Source of the DNA: an uncultured Prevotellaceae bacterium
Lineage (GTDB): Bacteria; Bacteroidota; Bacteroidia; Bacteroidales; Bacteroidaceae
DNA: 52,186 nucleotides
Direction: 5' to 3'
Assembly (NCBI GenBank): GCA_937877625.1
Contig: CALFJG010000090.1
Location: 1-52,186 of the forward strand
The notes below the pieces were generated by a model. The model was not told where the DNA came from and searched no databases. It saw only the letters and a list, made by a program, of their open reading frames with translations. Below are positions 22,545-30,127 of the stretch, in pieces (within the stretch, counting starts at the first letter, position 1; every line of letters starts with the position of its first letter). The position numbers were made by a program, and so were the translations under genes.

Positions 22545-23879
22545 TTAGCGTACGCGCCACTTTTGGAACCAGAGTTCGTTGAACGTAAAGCCTACGGAGA
22601 ACCACAGATAGTTCTCAGCCACTTGCCACGAGTGTGCGGGCTCCACGCGGCGATAGCCTGCCGAGAGGTGGAGCTCGGGGTAGTTGCCGAGGTAGTTGTA
22701 GTGGGTGGTGATGGGTAGCGACACGCCGAGGCTGGCACCGATTTCCGAGGGGCCGTCCTCGCCGTTCACTTTGATATAGGGCGTGCTGTAGGAGACACCG
22801 GCGCGATAGCGCACGTGGTGACGCCAGTGCGTGCTACGCGGGTCGGGCTGGTATTCAGCGCCGAGGGCGAAGGTGTGGCGGTCGGAGAGCTCGCCTTTGC
22901 GACGTATGTAAATGTTGTTTTCAAGCACGGGGACGTGTGTGCTGCTCCAGTGTTGATATGTGTAGTCGAAGCCTACGCGCAGGCGGTTGCGATAGTTCCA
23001 GCCGAGGCCTACGCCGAGAGTGTGTGGCAGGCTATAGGCTTTTCCTACGTGCTGTGTGTCGGCGAGTGTCACGGTGGAGCCATTTGTCTGTATGTCGTAG
23101 TAGTGGCCGCTGGAGGCGATGTCGTGTCCGTAGTTATATACCACGCCGAGCGAGAGGCGGTGTCTCTCTGTGGCTTGCAGGAGGTATTGCAGGCCGAGCT
23201 CTATTTTGAAGGTGCTGATGTTTGTTTCGTATTTGCGTGTGCGGCTATATATGGTGGCATCGCTAAACGAGGCCGACACGCTGTGCGAGAGGTCGCCCCA
23301 GAGGTATCCGACATTGACACCGAAGCTCAGGTGGTGCTTGCCGCGATGGAGGGGTGCGTAAGCCAGTCCGCCATATATCTCGTGGAGGCCGCCGTCGCCT
23401 TTGTAGGTCTCGGTCTGTGTGACATCTACTCCGGCGCGCTCAAAGGTGCTTGTGCCGGTGAGCGTATAGCCCACGGTGCTGTAGGGGCGTAGCCCCACGG
23501 ACATACCGAAGCCGGGCAGCATACGGAAGCCCGCCGCTATGTAGTCCACCTCGGCGTTGCGTGCGTTGGTGCGGTTGCCTTTGGTGCCTATGTTGGCGTG
23601 CTGGAGTGTGAAACCTGCGTCGAAGAGTAATGACGCACTGTCGATGGCGGCATACGTGGCGGGGTTTTTGAAGTTGAGTTGCTCGCCGTCGCTGAGGGCA
23701 TATCCCACGCCCGACATGCCTTTGTTGAAGCTCTGTGCTCCGTCGTTGAGCAGTCCGAGTCCGTAGCGCGAATAAGGCGAGTTGCTGCCGTTGGTCTGGG
23801 CTTGTGCCGCGAGGGTGAGGAGTAAGGAGCAAAGCACGAGTGCTATGCGTCTTGAAAAATCGTGGTGTAACGTCTGCAT
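22545..23879 (-). CDS. Outer-membrane beta-barrel protein (coaX-lptC locus)
   Basis: A 444-residue protein with signal peptide MQTLHHDFSRRIALVLCSLLLTLAAQAQ. The mature start, NGSNSPYSRYGLGLLNDGAQSFNKGMSGVGYALSDGEQLNFKNPATYAAID, is characteristic of a FadL-like/PorV-like Bacteroidota outer-membrane family whose gene lies between coaX and lptC. The rest consists of alternating amphipathic strands ending in aromatics (LGVGLGWNYRNRLRVGFDYTYQHW, YPELHLSAGYRRVEP, YLWFSVGFTFNELWFQK), as in a barrel of about 14 strands. The cargo is unknown; the location in an LPS-export operon suggests an envelope role. The gene starts 32 nt after coaX. Barrel nature sure, function not. Confidence 0.85.
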   Translation of the reverse strand: MQTLHHDFSRRIALVLCSLLLTLAAQAQTNGSNSPYSRYGLGLLNDGAQSFNKGMSGVGYALSDGEQLNFKNPATYAAIDSASLLFDAGFTLQHANIGTKGNRTNARNAEVDYIAAGFRMLPGFGMSVGLRPYSTVGYTLTGTSTFERAGVDVTQTETYKGDGGLHEIYGGLAYAPLHRGKHHLSFGVNVGYLWGDLSHSVSASFSDATIYSRTRKYETNISTFKIELGLQYLLQATERHRLSLGVVYNYGHDIASSGHYYDIQTNGSTVTLADTQHVGKAYSLPHTLGVGLGWNYRNRLRVGFDYTYQHWSSTHVPVLENNIYIRRKGELSDRHTFALGAEYQPDPRSTHWRHHVRYRAGVSYSTPYIKVNGEDGPSEIGASLGVSLPITTHYNYLGNYPELHLSAGYRRVEPAHSWQVAENYLWFSVGFTFNELWFQKWRVR

Positions 23880-23911
23880 TATACTGTAAGGAGGGGAAAA
23901 AGTGCTAAGTC

Positions 23912-24658
23912 TTACTTTGTTGTAAGCCCGTGTAGGTTGTAGTCAATGAGCGCGTTGAGTCCTCTTTCTACGAGGTGTGGCTCGTGGCGCGGGGTGCTTG
24001 TTTCGTTGAGGAGCGGCAGTAGCGATGTGCTTTTCCCGCCGGTGACGAGCAGTAGTGTTTGTGGTCTCTCGCGTCGTTGCAGTGCGAGGTATCCTTGTAT
24101 CTCCAAGGCTATGCCGCGCAGCACGCCGGAGCGTATGGCCGTCTCGGTGTCGTAGCCTTGCAGGGGGCAGTCGCCGTCTTGCTCCACGAGGGGCAGGCGT
24201 GCCGTGCCGTCGTGCAACGCGGCAAAGCGCATAGATGGGCCGAGCGATATGTTCCCGCCGAGGTATGTGCCGTCGGCGGTGAGTACGTCGAGTGTGAGAC
24301 AGGTGCCGATGTCGGCCACGAGGACGTCGTGGCCGGGCAGCAGCGTCATCGCTCCCGTTACGGCTGCGAGGCGGTCGCTGCCGAGGGTGTGGGGTGTGCG
24401 GTAGTTGTTGCGGAAGGGTAGTTTGGTGGTGTCGTTAATGCGTAGCACGGGGCAGCACAACTGGTTGAGCCACGTTTCTATGGCCTGCATCTCGGCGGCG
24501 ACACACGACACGGCGCACGCCGTGGGTTTGGTTGTACCCAGGAAGTCTTGTAGCACGGCTATCTCGCCGAGCCTGCAATGCACATTGTCGCGGAGCGTGA
24601 CACCTTCAAAGCGTGCGGCTTTTACAAAAGTGTTTCCTATGTCTATTACTAATTTCAT
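23912..24658 (-). CDS. coaX: Type III pantothenate kinase
   Basis: A 248-residue cytosolic kinase that phosphorylates pantothenate in the first step of CoA synthesis. The type III signature is present: N-terminal VIDIGNTFVKAARFEG (phosphate-binding loop), the DRLAAVTGAM segment, VLVADIGTCLTLDVLTADGTYLGGNISLGPSMRFAALHDGTARLPLV with the catalytic Asp and the substrate-binding G-x-D-R-type region, and a C-terminal LLLVTGGKS. The start is the ATG at 24658 (MKLVIDIG). An in-frame TTG at 24676 is inside the -7 promoter box, so it cannot be the start. First gene of the coaX-OMP-lptC-CNNM cluster. The promoter overlaps a pair of direct repeats. Confidence 0.95.
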   Translation of the reverse strand: MKLVIDIGNTFVKAARFEGVTLRDNVHCRLGEIAVLQDFLGTTKPTACAVSCVAAEMQAIETWLNQLCCPVLRINDTTKLPFRNNYRTPHTLGSDRLAAVTGAMTLLPGHDVLVADIGTCLTLDVLTADGTYLGGNISLGPSMRFAALHDGTARLPLVEQDGDCPLQGYDTETAIRSGVLRGIALEIQGYLALQRRERPQTLLLVTGGKSTSLLPLLNETSTPRHEPHLVERGLNALIDYNLHGLTTK

Positions 24659-24673
24659 AGGTTTTTGCGGGTG

Positions 24674-24681
24674 CAAAGATA
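24674..24681 (-). promoter_or_regulatory. -7 box of coaX
   Basis: TATCTTTG (24681 to 24674 on the minus strand) fits TAnnTTTG. It ends 15 nt before the ATG at 24658, so the leader is expected to be only about 10 nt. The box lies at the edge of the direct-repeat unit 24681-24741. Confidence 0.65.
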
Positions 24682-24825
24682 GTGCAAGGCGAGCGCAAAG
24701 TAAAGCAAAACACGCAGTTTTTGCTTTCTTTGCCGAGCCGCCGCCTATCTTCGCGTAGCAGAGTAGTGCAAGGCGCGCGCAAAGTAAAGCAAAACCCGCA
24801 GTTTTTGCTTTCTTTGCCGAGCCGC
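24681..24825. repeat. Two direct repeats of 61 bp with internal foldback, upstream of coaX
   Basis: Units at 24681-24741 and 24765-24825 differ at only a couple of positions and are separated by 23 bp. Each contains GCAAAGTAAAGCAAAA and its near reverse complement TTTTTGCTTTCTTTGC around CMCGCAG, giving a hairpin of about 16 bp. The pattern resembles repeats widespread in Prevotella-type intergenic regions. Frames across it (for example GKESKNC...FCFTL) are not genes. Confidence 0.85.
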
Positions 24826-24878
24826 GTGTACCCCGACAGGCGGTTCGCGTGCAAAATAGATAGGACGGATTTTAATCA

Positions 24879-24994
24879 TAGTCCGAGGGCATTTAAACTC
24901 GAGTGCTTTGATTTTGAAATCAATCCGATTGATTTTAAAATCAAAGCCTTTGATTTTAAAATCAAAGCACTCGAGTTTAAATGCCCTCGGACTA
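24879..24994. repeat. 116-bp nested palindrome (37-bp perfect arms)
   Basis: The left arm 24879-24915 (TAGTCCGAGGGCATTTAAAC, then TCGAGTGCTTTGATTTT) and the right arm 24958-24994 are exact reverse complements over 37 bp. The 42-bp centre is itself built of foldbacks: AAATCAAT-CCG-ATTGATTT, TTGATTTTAAAATCAA and AAAATCAAAGCCTTTGATTTT. Both strands therefore read almost alike, and both have an open frame with FDFKIK repeats that is not a gene. It lies between the divergent starts of coaX and the convergent end of the endonuclease-family gene. GTCCGA ends recur at 25007, 25033, 5666 and 52088. Confidence 0.95.
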
Positions 24995-25141
24995 CGTTTA
25001 AACACGGTCGGACTATTAATGTAATTGGTCGGACATTGTTTTATTATTGGTGTCCGCTATAAATGTCGGAGCGCAGGTGCCTTGGTTGCTGTACTTGCAT
25101 ACTGATAGGTTTCCATTGCTTGCGCAACTTGAATAGGGTAT

Positions 25142-26173
25142 TTAGAAGAATAAGTCCAGTGTGACGGGCAGGTGGTCGCTTGTTCCGCCGTGATAGAACT
25201 TGCCGAGGTATGTGCGGCGTGGTTTTACGTTGCCTCGTGGCCCGTCGGGTTCTAAGAGGTGTGGCAGTGTGCTGATGTGGCAGTGTTGTTCGTTGGTGTG
25301 TAGGCCGAGGGAGTCGGTAAGTAATGCGGTACTCACTATGATGTTGTCCAGTCTGTTCCATTGCCCGCGAAATTTGTAGGTGCCGCGTATGCCTTCGGGC
25401 GTTTCTATTCGTGAGGTGAGTACAAAAAGGTCGTTTGCAGCCGTGGTGTCGAGGTGTTGTGGCGGTGGCAGTGCGCGTAGCGTAGTGGCGATGGAGGCGT
25501 TGGTTGGCTCGTCGTTGAAGTCGCCGGCGATGATGATTTTCGCGTGTGGCTCGCGGGCGAGAAGGCTATCGACGTTTTGCCTTATGAGACGTGCCGCGCG
25601 CAGGCGGTACGGCTCGCTGACACGTTGTCCGCCACGGCGTGAAGGGAGGTGGCACACGAAGATGTGTAGCGTGTCGCCGGTGAGTGCCTCGCCGCTCACA
25701 AAGAGTATGTCGCGCGTGGGCCGCTCGCTGCTGCTGTCGTGTGGCACCCGCAGCGACCTGACGGCATAGGGTCGGAATGCCATCGGCTGATAGAGCAGGG
25801 CAACATCGATGCCGCGTACGTCTGCGCTGTGCGTCATAAGGTAGTCGTAGTGTAGGCGTGCCAGCAGGGAGCGGCGCGTGAGGTGGACCATTGTACTGTC
25901 GTTCTCCACCTCGCACAGGGCTATGAGGTCAACCGGTGTGCTACCGCCCAGGGCGGCCAGTGTGCGCGACAAGGCGGAGAGTTTGCTGAAATAGCGACCA
26001 CTTGTCCAGCCGTAGCTGCCAGTGGGCAGAAACTCGCGGTCGTTGTACCCCGCATCGTGGAGCGTGTCGAAGAGATTTTCTACGTTCCACTCTACAAACC
26101 TCAGCCGTCGCTCCTGTGCCACGGCAGGCCAGGCGAGCAAGGCCGCCAAACAGATTATGTGCCAACGTTTCAC
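25142..26173 (-). CDS. Secreted endonuclease/exonuclease/phosphatase-family protein
   Basis: A 343-residue protein of the EEP (DNase I-like) fold. Start at GTG 26173, giving the signal peptide MKRWHIICLAALLAWPAVAQ; an earlier frame would run through the promoter. Motifs: RFVEWNVENLFDT (Asn near the metal site), LIALCEVEND (metal-binding Glu), IFVCHLPSRRGG (His of the catalytic pair), IIIAGDFNDEPT (Asp/Asn), and C-terminal GTSDHLPVTLDLFF (Asp-His). All five family positions are present, so a Mg2+-dependent phosphodiesterase or phosphatase in the periplasm or outside is likely. Substrate (nucleic acid or lipid head group) is not deducible. It is read convergently into the palindrome region, with no neighbour in its operon. 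The -7 box TATTTTTG at 26179-26186 leaves only 5 nt before the GTG. Confidence 0.87.
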   Translation of the reverse strand: MKRWHIICLAALLAWPAVAQERRLRFVEWNVENLFDTLHDAGYNDREFLPTGSYGWTSGRYFSKLSALSRTLAALGGSTPVDLIALCEVENDSTMVHLTRRSLLARLHYDYLMTHSADVRGIDVALLYQPMAFRPYAVRSLRVPHDSSSERPTRDILFVSGEALTGDTLHIFVCHLPSRRGGQRVSEPYRLRAARLIRQNVDSLLAREPHAKIIIAGDFNDEPTNASIATTLRALPPPQHLDTTAANDLFVLTSRIETPEGIRGTYKFRGQWNRLDNIIVSTALLTDSLGLHTNEQHCHISTLPHLLEPDGPRGNVKPRRTYLGKFYHGGTSDHLPVTLDLFF

Positions 26174-26178
26174 GTCTG

Positions 26179-26186
26179 CAAAAATA
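26179..26186 (-). promoter_or_regulatory. -7 box directly before the secreted endonuclease-family gene
   Basis: TATTTTTG on the minus strand fits the consensus and ends 5 nt before the proposed GTG start, which suggests a leaderless transcript. Confidence 0.5.
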
Positions 26187-26385
26187 GTAAAGCCCCTCTG
26201 TTTCTCTGTTTTGCGGCACGTTTTTTTGTGCCGCCCAGAGATATTCTCTTCATGTCGCAAAAGCCAGCGATAAAGCCCGTGCATAACGCTTTTTCTTCGT
26301 AAACTTGCAGGCGCAACACCTTTTTTTCAAAAAAAAGGCTTGAGCGTGTAACCTTTTCTCCGTTCATCCGTCATAACAATAGAGC

Positions 26386-26901
26386 ATGAGCCGCACGATA
26401 GACTTCCGGAAAGATTTGCTGCCGCATAGCGACCGTTTGTTCCGCTTGGCACTGCGTATCACGCTCCACCGTGCAGAAGCCGAGGACATTGCCGAAGAAA
26501 CATTGCTACGAGCCTGGCAACGTCGCGACGAACTCGGAGAGATAAACAACTTAGAGACTTATCTGCTCACGATTTGTCGTCGCCTCTCGCTCGACTATTT
26601 GGCCCGCAAGGAAACCGCTAACGTGTCGCTCACAACGCACGATGCCGATGCCCCTGACCGCGCCGCTTCGCCTCACGACCGCCTCGCCACCAGCGACCGC
26701 CTCGCTTGGGTAAAGAAAATCTTTGACACACTGCCCGAAAAGCAACGCTCCGTCGTTCATTTGCGCGACATAGAAGAGAAAAGCGTGCGTGAAACCGCTG
26801 AAATCCTCGGCATAACGCCCGAAGACGTAAAGACCACCCACCACAGAGCGCGACGCTTCATCCGCACACAACTTGACAAGATAGAAAACTATGGACTATA
26901 A
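26386..26901 (+). CDS. ECF-type sigma-70 factor
   Basis: A 171-residue RNA polymerase sigma factor of the extracytoplasmic-function class. Region 2 is RLFRLALRITLHRAEAEDIAEETLLRAWQRRDEL...NLETYLLTICRRLSLDYLARKE. Region 4 is IFDTLPEKQRSVVHLRDIEEKSVRETAEILGITPEDVKTTHHRARRFIRTQL, with its helix-turn-helix, and they are separated by a short variable linker. Size and absence of other domains match ECF factors. The downstream gene overlaps by 11 nt and encodes a one-helix membrane protein, so it is the likely anti-sigma. No SusC/SusD genes are adjacent, so this is not the standard glycan-utilisation FecI/FecR set. The regulon is unknown. Confidence 0.93.
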   Translation: MSRTIDFRKDLLPHSDRLFRLALRITLHRAEAEDIAEETLLRAWQRRDELGEINNLETYLLTICRRLSLDYLARKETANVSLTTHDADAPDRAASPHDRLATSDRLAWVKKIFDTLPEKQRSVVHLRDIEEKSVRETAEILGITPEDVKTTHHRARRFIRTQLDKIENYGL

Positions 26902-27412
26902 ATACATTGAACAACTCCTCTCACGCTACTTCGACTGCGCCACCACGCCGTCGGAGGAACGTATGTTGCGCGCTTTCTTCAGCGGCAGCGATGTGCCCGA
27001 GAGCCTCGTGCGCTACAAGGCGTTGTTTGATGCCCAACGCTCCTTGGCCGCCGAGTACCCCTCGAACGATTTTCAGCAGCGCGTGCTTTTCAAAGCCGGT
27101 ATCGCCGAAGAAGTGGAAGCCGTGCCGCGCCGGTTCAGCCTCCTCAAGGTGCTTCGCCCGTTCTACAATGCCGTGGCCGCCATCGCTGTAGTGATGCTCG
27201 CCGTCCACGTGGCACAAGCCACGTTCGGCACTGGCGACGGTGTCGCCGCCGAGCAGCAGATGGCCGACATGGAGCAAGCCGACACCACTAACACGCCTAC
27301 CTTAGAAACCCTCCGAGCCGTGGGAAACGGACAAACCACCGCCACGGCATCAGACACCCTCGGGCAAGCATCGCCCGAACAAATGTCACAACCCGAGGCT
27401 TTTACTAAATAG
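26891..27412 (+). CDS. Probable anti-sigma factor, single-pass membrane protein
   Basis: A 173-residue protein overlapping the sigma gene by 11 nt. A cytoplasmic N-terminal part has MDYKYIEQLLSRYFDCATTPSEERMLRAFFSG, a pattern common to Bacteroidota proteins encoded directly after ECF sigma genes. One transmembrane helix is near residues 92-111 (YNAVAAIAVVMLAVHVAQA), and a periplasmic tail rich in Thr, Ala, Glu and Gln has no domain. The topology fits an anti-sigma that holds the factor at the membrane until a signal is received. A classical zinc-binding ZAS motif is not visible. Function is inferred from order and topology. A bidirectional terminator follows at 27586-27617. Confidence 0.7.
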   Translation: MDYKYIEQLLSRYFDCATTPSEERMLRAFFSGSDVPESLVRYKALFDAQRSLAAEYPSNDFQQRVLFKAGIAEEVEAVPRRFSLLKVLRPFYNAVAAIAVVMLAVHVAQATFGTGDGVAAEQQMADMEQADTTNTPTLETLRAVGNGQTTATASDTLGQASPEQMSQPEAFTK

Positions 27413-27585
27413 AAACAATCAACGCCAAATAAAACATCTCCGTCGGTTCAGACGGGCAAACCCCAACGGACGAGAGTAGAACAACAATTGCTACAACCTT
27501 AAAACAACCCTCTCTACCCGCTTTGCGGAGGTTCAGACTCTCTCACCTTTAAGGGTTTATCCAGAATGGATAATTAAGTCGATAA

Positions 27586-27617
27586 GGGGAAGCTTTCCTA
27601 AAACGGAAGGCTTCCCC
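27586..27617. terminator. Bidirectional hairpin between convergent genes
   Basis: A 13-bp stem (GGGGAAGCTTTCC at 27586-27598, GGAAGGCTTCCCC at 27605-27617, one wobble) with loop TAAAAC. It lies between the anti-sigma gene and the convergent pRiA4b-like gene. T-runs are poor, so it may be Rho-assisted. Apart from this hairpin I see nothing firm in the 242-bp gap. Confidence 0.7.
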
Positions 27618-27654
27618 AGTTCGTAGTTTCTTTGTGCGGCGATGTCGCTTCGGC

Positions 27655-28203
27655 CTAATACGGTGCTTGACTAATCTCGAAGCCTTCAGGGTCGAAATCC
27701 TCGTCGTCGTAGCCCGCAGCACTGAATAGCTCGTCCTCGTCCTCATCGCCTATAGGTGTCACCTTGTGCTGCACGGGGCCGCTGTCGCTCAACTCGGCAA
27801 TGTGAATAGGAGCATCGCCGCGTATGCGTTTTACTTCAGCTTGCTTTAGGTTTTTGCCCGCCAAGATGTCGCGCACGTTGAGGAAGAAACTGCGCTCGCT
27901 GAAGGGGTCGTAAACAAACTCCAGCTTCTGACCTTTGTCTTCCAAAAACTCATTGAGTGCCACGTTGCTCATCACATAAATGTCGGTGTCTGCCGACGTG
28001 GCACCCATATCCTCGCGTGTAATCTGCTCGCCGCGCTCCCACTCGTCGTTGCAGACGTAGAAACTCGTCATCTGGTCATCGGGATAGCCGCAGGACTCAA
28101 GGATTATCTTACATAAGTCAAGGAACGTGGCTTCACTGTCAATCTCAAACTCGCGAAGGAAGCCATCCACTTCGTCGGAGACCATCTTAATCTTGAGAAT
28201 CAT
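27655..28203 (-). CDS. pRiA4b ORF-3-like (IS1096 passenger TnpR-type) family protein
   Basis: A 182-residue acidic protein. The first 130 residues (ILKIKMVSDEVDGFLREFEIDSEATFLDLCKIILESCGYPDDQMTSFYVCNDEWERGEQITRED...LNEFLEDKGQKLEFVYDPFSERSFFLNV) match the pattern of the plasmid pRiA4b ORF-3 family: a beta-rich domain with an early hydrophobic strand, FLDLCKIIL, and LxFVYDPFxExxF. The C-terminus is strongly acidic and unstructured (GDEDEDELFSAAGYDDEDFDPEGF). Despite the plasmid-derived name, it is a common core gene beside lpxA in Bacteroidales. It starts 17 nt downstream of lpxA and is thus cotranscribed with the lipid A genes. No function is established. Confidence 0.8.
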   Translation of the reverse strand: MILKIKMVSDEVDGFLREFEIDSEATFLDLCKIILESCGYPDDQMTSFYVCNDEWERGEQITREDMGATSADTDIYVMSNVALNEFLEDKGQKLEFVYDPFSERSFFLNVRDILAGKNLKQAEVKRIRGDAPIHIAELSDSGPVQHKVTPIGDEDEDELFSAAGYDDEDFDPEGFEISQAPY

Positions 28204-28220
28204 AGGTAAAAAAGGGGGAG

Positions 28221-28994
28221 TTATTGAGGCTGTACGATACCTCGTTTAGAACTGTGAACGAAGTCAAGAATATAGTCTATCTCTTTGCTCTGTGGTATCT
28301 CGGCACGTATCTGTGCGAAGCGTTCGTCGCGCAGTTTGTCCTTTTGGTAAATGATGCGATAAGCGTTGTGTATGTTCTCAATGAGATGAGGGCTGAAGCC
28401 GCGTCGGCGCAGCCCTACGAGGTTGAGGCCTACCATAGCAATCGGATCGCGTGCCACGAGGACAAAGGGTGGTACGTCCTGACTGGTGCGCGAGCCGCCG
28501 CCCACCATGACGTAGCTACCCACGCGGCAGAACTGATGGAACAAACAGTTGGCACTGATGACGGCAAAGTCGTCGATAACTACTTCGCCGGCAATCTTTG
28601 TGCTGTTGCCAATGATACATCCGCTTCCTATTGTCACGTCGTGGGCGATGTGCATCCCCTCCATAAAAAGGTTGTTGCTTCCTACCACCGTCTTACCACG
28701 TGCTGCCGTGCCACGGTTCATCGTGACATTCTCGCGAAACGTGTTGCCATCGCCTATCTCGGCGGTGGTCTTCTCGCCTTGGAACTTGAGGTCTTGTGGT
28801 ATTGCACCAATCACTGCACCGGGGAAGAAACGGTTGCCTTTGCCTATGCGAGAACCGCTAAGTACGGTGACGCTGTTCATTAGAACGTTGTTTTCGCCGA
28901 TTACCACGTCTTCGTCAATGTAACAAAACGGGCCAATCTCGCAACTCTCGGCTACTTTTGCGCCGGGGCTAACGTATGCTAAGGGACTAATCAT
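28221..28994 (-). CDS. lpxA: UDP-N-acetylglucosamine O-acyltransferase LpxA
   Basis: A 257-residue trimeric left-handed beta-helix enzyme that transfers a 3-hydroxyacyl chain from acyl-ACP to UDP-GlcNAc, the first step of lipid A synthesis. Hexapeptide repeats run from the N-terminus (ISPLAYVSPGAKVAESCEIGPFCYID) to about residue 185. GAIPQDLKFQGE and the catalytic segment MHIAHDVTIG (His118 by comparison) are present, and a helical C-terminal domain has GLNLVGLRRRGF...IHNAYRIIYQ. Length is standard. The ATG at 28994 follows lpxC by 40 nt, so lpxC, lpxA and the pRiA4b-like gene read as one unit. Confidence 0.97.
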   Translation of the reverse strand: MISPLAYVSPGAKVAESCEIGPFCYIDEDVVIGENNVLMNSVTVLSGSRIGKGNRFFPGAVIGAIPQDLKFQGEKTTAEIGDGNTFRENVTMNRGTAARGKTVVGSNNLFMEGMHIAHDVTIGSGCIIGNSTKIAGEVVIDDFAVISANCLFHQFCRVGSYVMVGGGSRTSQDVPPFVLVARDPIAMVGLNLVGLRRRGFSPHLIENIHNAYRIIYQKDKLRDERFAQIRAEIPQSKEIDYILDFVHSSKRGIVQPQ

Positions 28995-29034
28995 AATTCA
29001 AGAAGAGTGTGTTTTAGTGGCATTTATAAGGATG

Positions 29035-29943
29035 TTATAAGAGTTTACTGCGCACGAGTCGTGCAAACTTGTTGTTTGCGGTGTGGCCGGGGCGCAGGGC
29101 GGTGAGGCGTCCTTGTACGCGTCGGCCAATGAGTGCCATATCGCCGATGATGTCAAGGATTTTGTGGCGAGCGGGCTCGTTGTCCCACGTGAGCGGGCGG
29201 CTGTTGAGGTAGCCCAGCTTGGTGGCATCGCGGTGAGCCACACCAAGCGTGTCGGCAATGCTGTCAAGTGTTTCTTGCGGCACTTCGTGCTCGTAGATAA
29301 CGATGGCGTTGTCAAGGTCGCCGCCTTTGATAAGTCCCATCTGGAGCAACGGGAGTATCTCGCGCACGAAGACAAACGTACGTGCCCCAGAGATTTCTTC
29401 GCCAAAGAGCGATAGGTCTTTAAGCACTGCTTGTTGGCTCTGTATGAACTGAGAGGGAAAGGCTATGGTAGCTTCTACACTAAACGACGGTGCCGGCTGC
29501 AACGTAAGGCGTGAACCGCTTTGTTCGTTTTCGAAGGTGATTTCCTCGTCAACGACCAACACCTCGCGCTCGGCTTCTTGTTCTGCAATGCCTACGCGCG
29601 CAATGGCTTCCCACACATAGCGTGCCGAGCCGTCTAAGATAGGCACTTCCGGGCCGTTGGTTTGAATGAGGCAGTTGTCTATGCCTGCAGCGTAGAGTGC
29701 AGCCATGCAGTGTTCAATAGTGGAGCAGCGTGCCTCGCCGTTTGCTACCACTGTGCCACGGCTGGTATCTACCACGTTTTCGGCTACTACGTCTATTACA
29801 GGCTCGTTGGGGAGGTCGGTGCGTTGTATCTTATAACCGTGTCCTGCAACTGCGGGCTGAAAAGTAGCCTTAAGTTCCAGACCCGTATGAAGTCCTTTTC
29901 CAGTGAGGGTGAAAGCGGATTTCAGAGTTTGTTGTTTACTCAT
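29035..29943 (-). CDS. lpxC: UDP-3-O-acyl-N-acetylglucosamine deacetylase LpxC (single domain)
   Basis: A 302-residue zinc amidase that makes the committed step of lipid A synthesis. Motifs: TLTGKGLHTG at the N-terminus, TIEHCMAAL (Glu77, His78: general base region and zinc ligand), NEPARHKILDIIGDMALIG (His260, Asp264: zinc ligands), and GRLTALRPGHTANNKFARLV (His near the C-terminus). Normal Bacteroidales proteins here are LpxC-FabZ fusions of about 460 residues. This one stops right after the LpxC domain, at ARLVRSKLL, and only 40 nt separate it from lpxA, with no dehydratase remnant. The ATG is at 29943. Deacetylase activity is expected to be complete; the missing fabZ part is discussed separately. 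Confidence 0.95.
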   Translation of the reverse strand: MSKQQTLKSAFTLTGKGLHTGLELKATFQPAVAGHGYKIQRTDLPNEPVIDVVAENVVDTSRGTVVANGEARCSTIEHCMAALYAAGIDNCLIQTNGPEVPILDGSARYVWEAIARVGIAEQEAEREVLVVDEEITFENEQSGSRLTLQPAPSFSVEATIAFPSQFIQSQQAVLKDLSLFGEEISGARTFVFVREILPLLQMGLIKGGDLDNAIVIYEHEVPQETLDSIADTLGVAHRDATKLGYLNSRPLTWDNEPARHKILDIIGDMALIGRRVQGRLTALRPGHTANNKFARLVRSKLL

Positions 29944-30127
29944 CCTTTCTTGTGTTGTCAGAGATAATTACTGTGTGTGCAATTAAGAAATGCGCTATAA
30001 ACTTTCCTTTATTACTTTGGAGTATGCTACGCTAATTTATAAGACCCGCCTTACAAGCAATAGTCGGTTTTACTCCATATTTATATAAGAGGGGAGGGGG
30101 AGGGGCGTGAAGCGTTATGTCTGATGC

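Noticed and set aside
22815..23492. Open frame antisense to the outer-membrane protein gene
   Set aside because: Shadow of the barrel gene; signal peptide and barrel strands are on the minus strand.
24682..25062. Open frames on both strands through the palindrome (FDFKIK repeats)
   Set aside because: A palindrome reads alike on both strands, so paired frames are expected. No promoter or family resemblance.
27413..27585. Paired GGTTCAGAC words between anti-sigma and pRiA4b-like genes
   Set aside because: Two short direct matches (near 27448 and 27530) with no consistent longer unit; probably chance.
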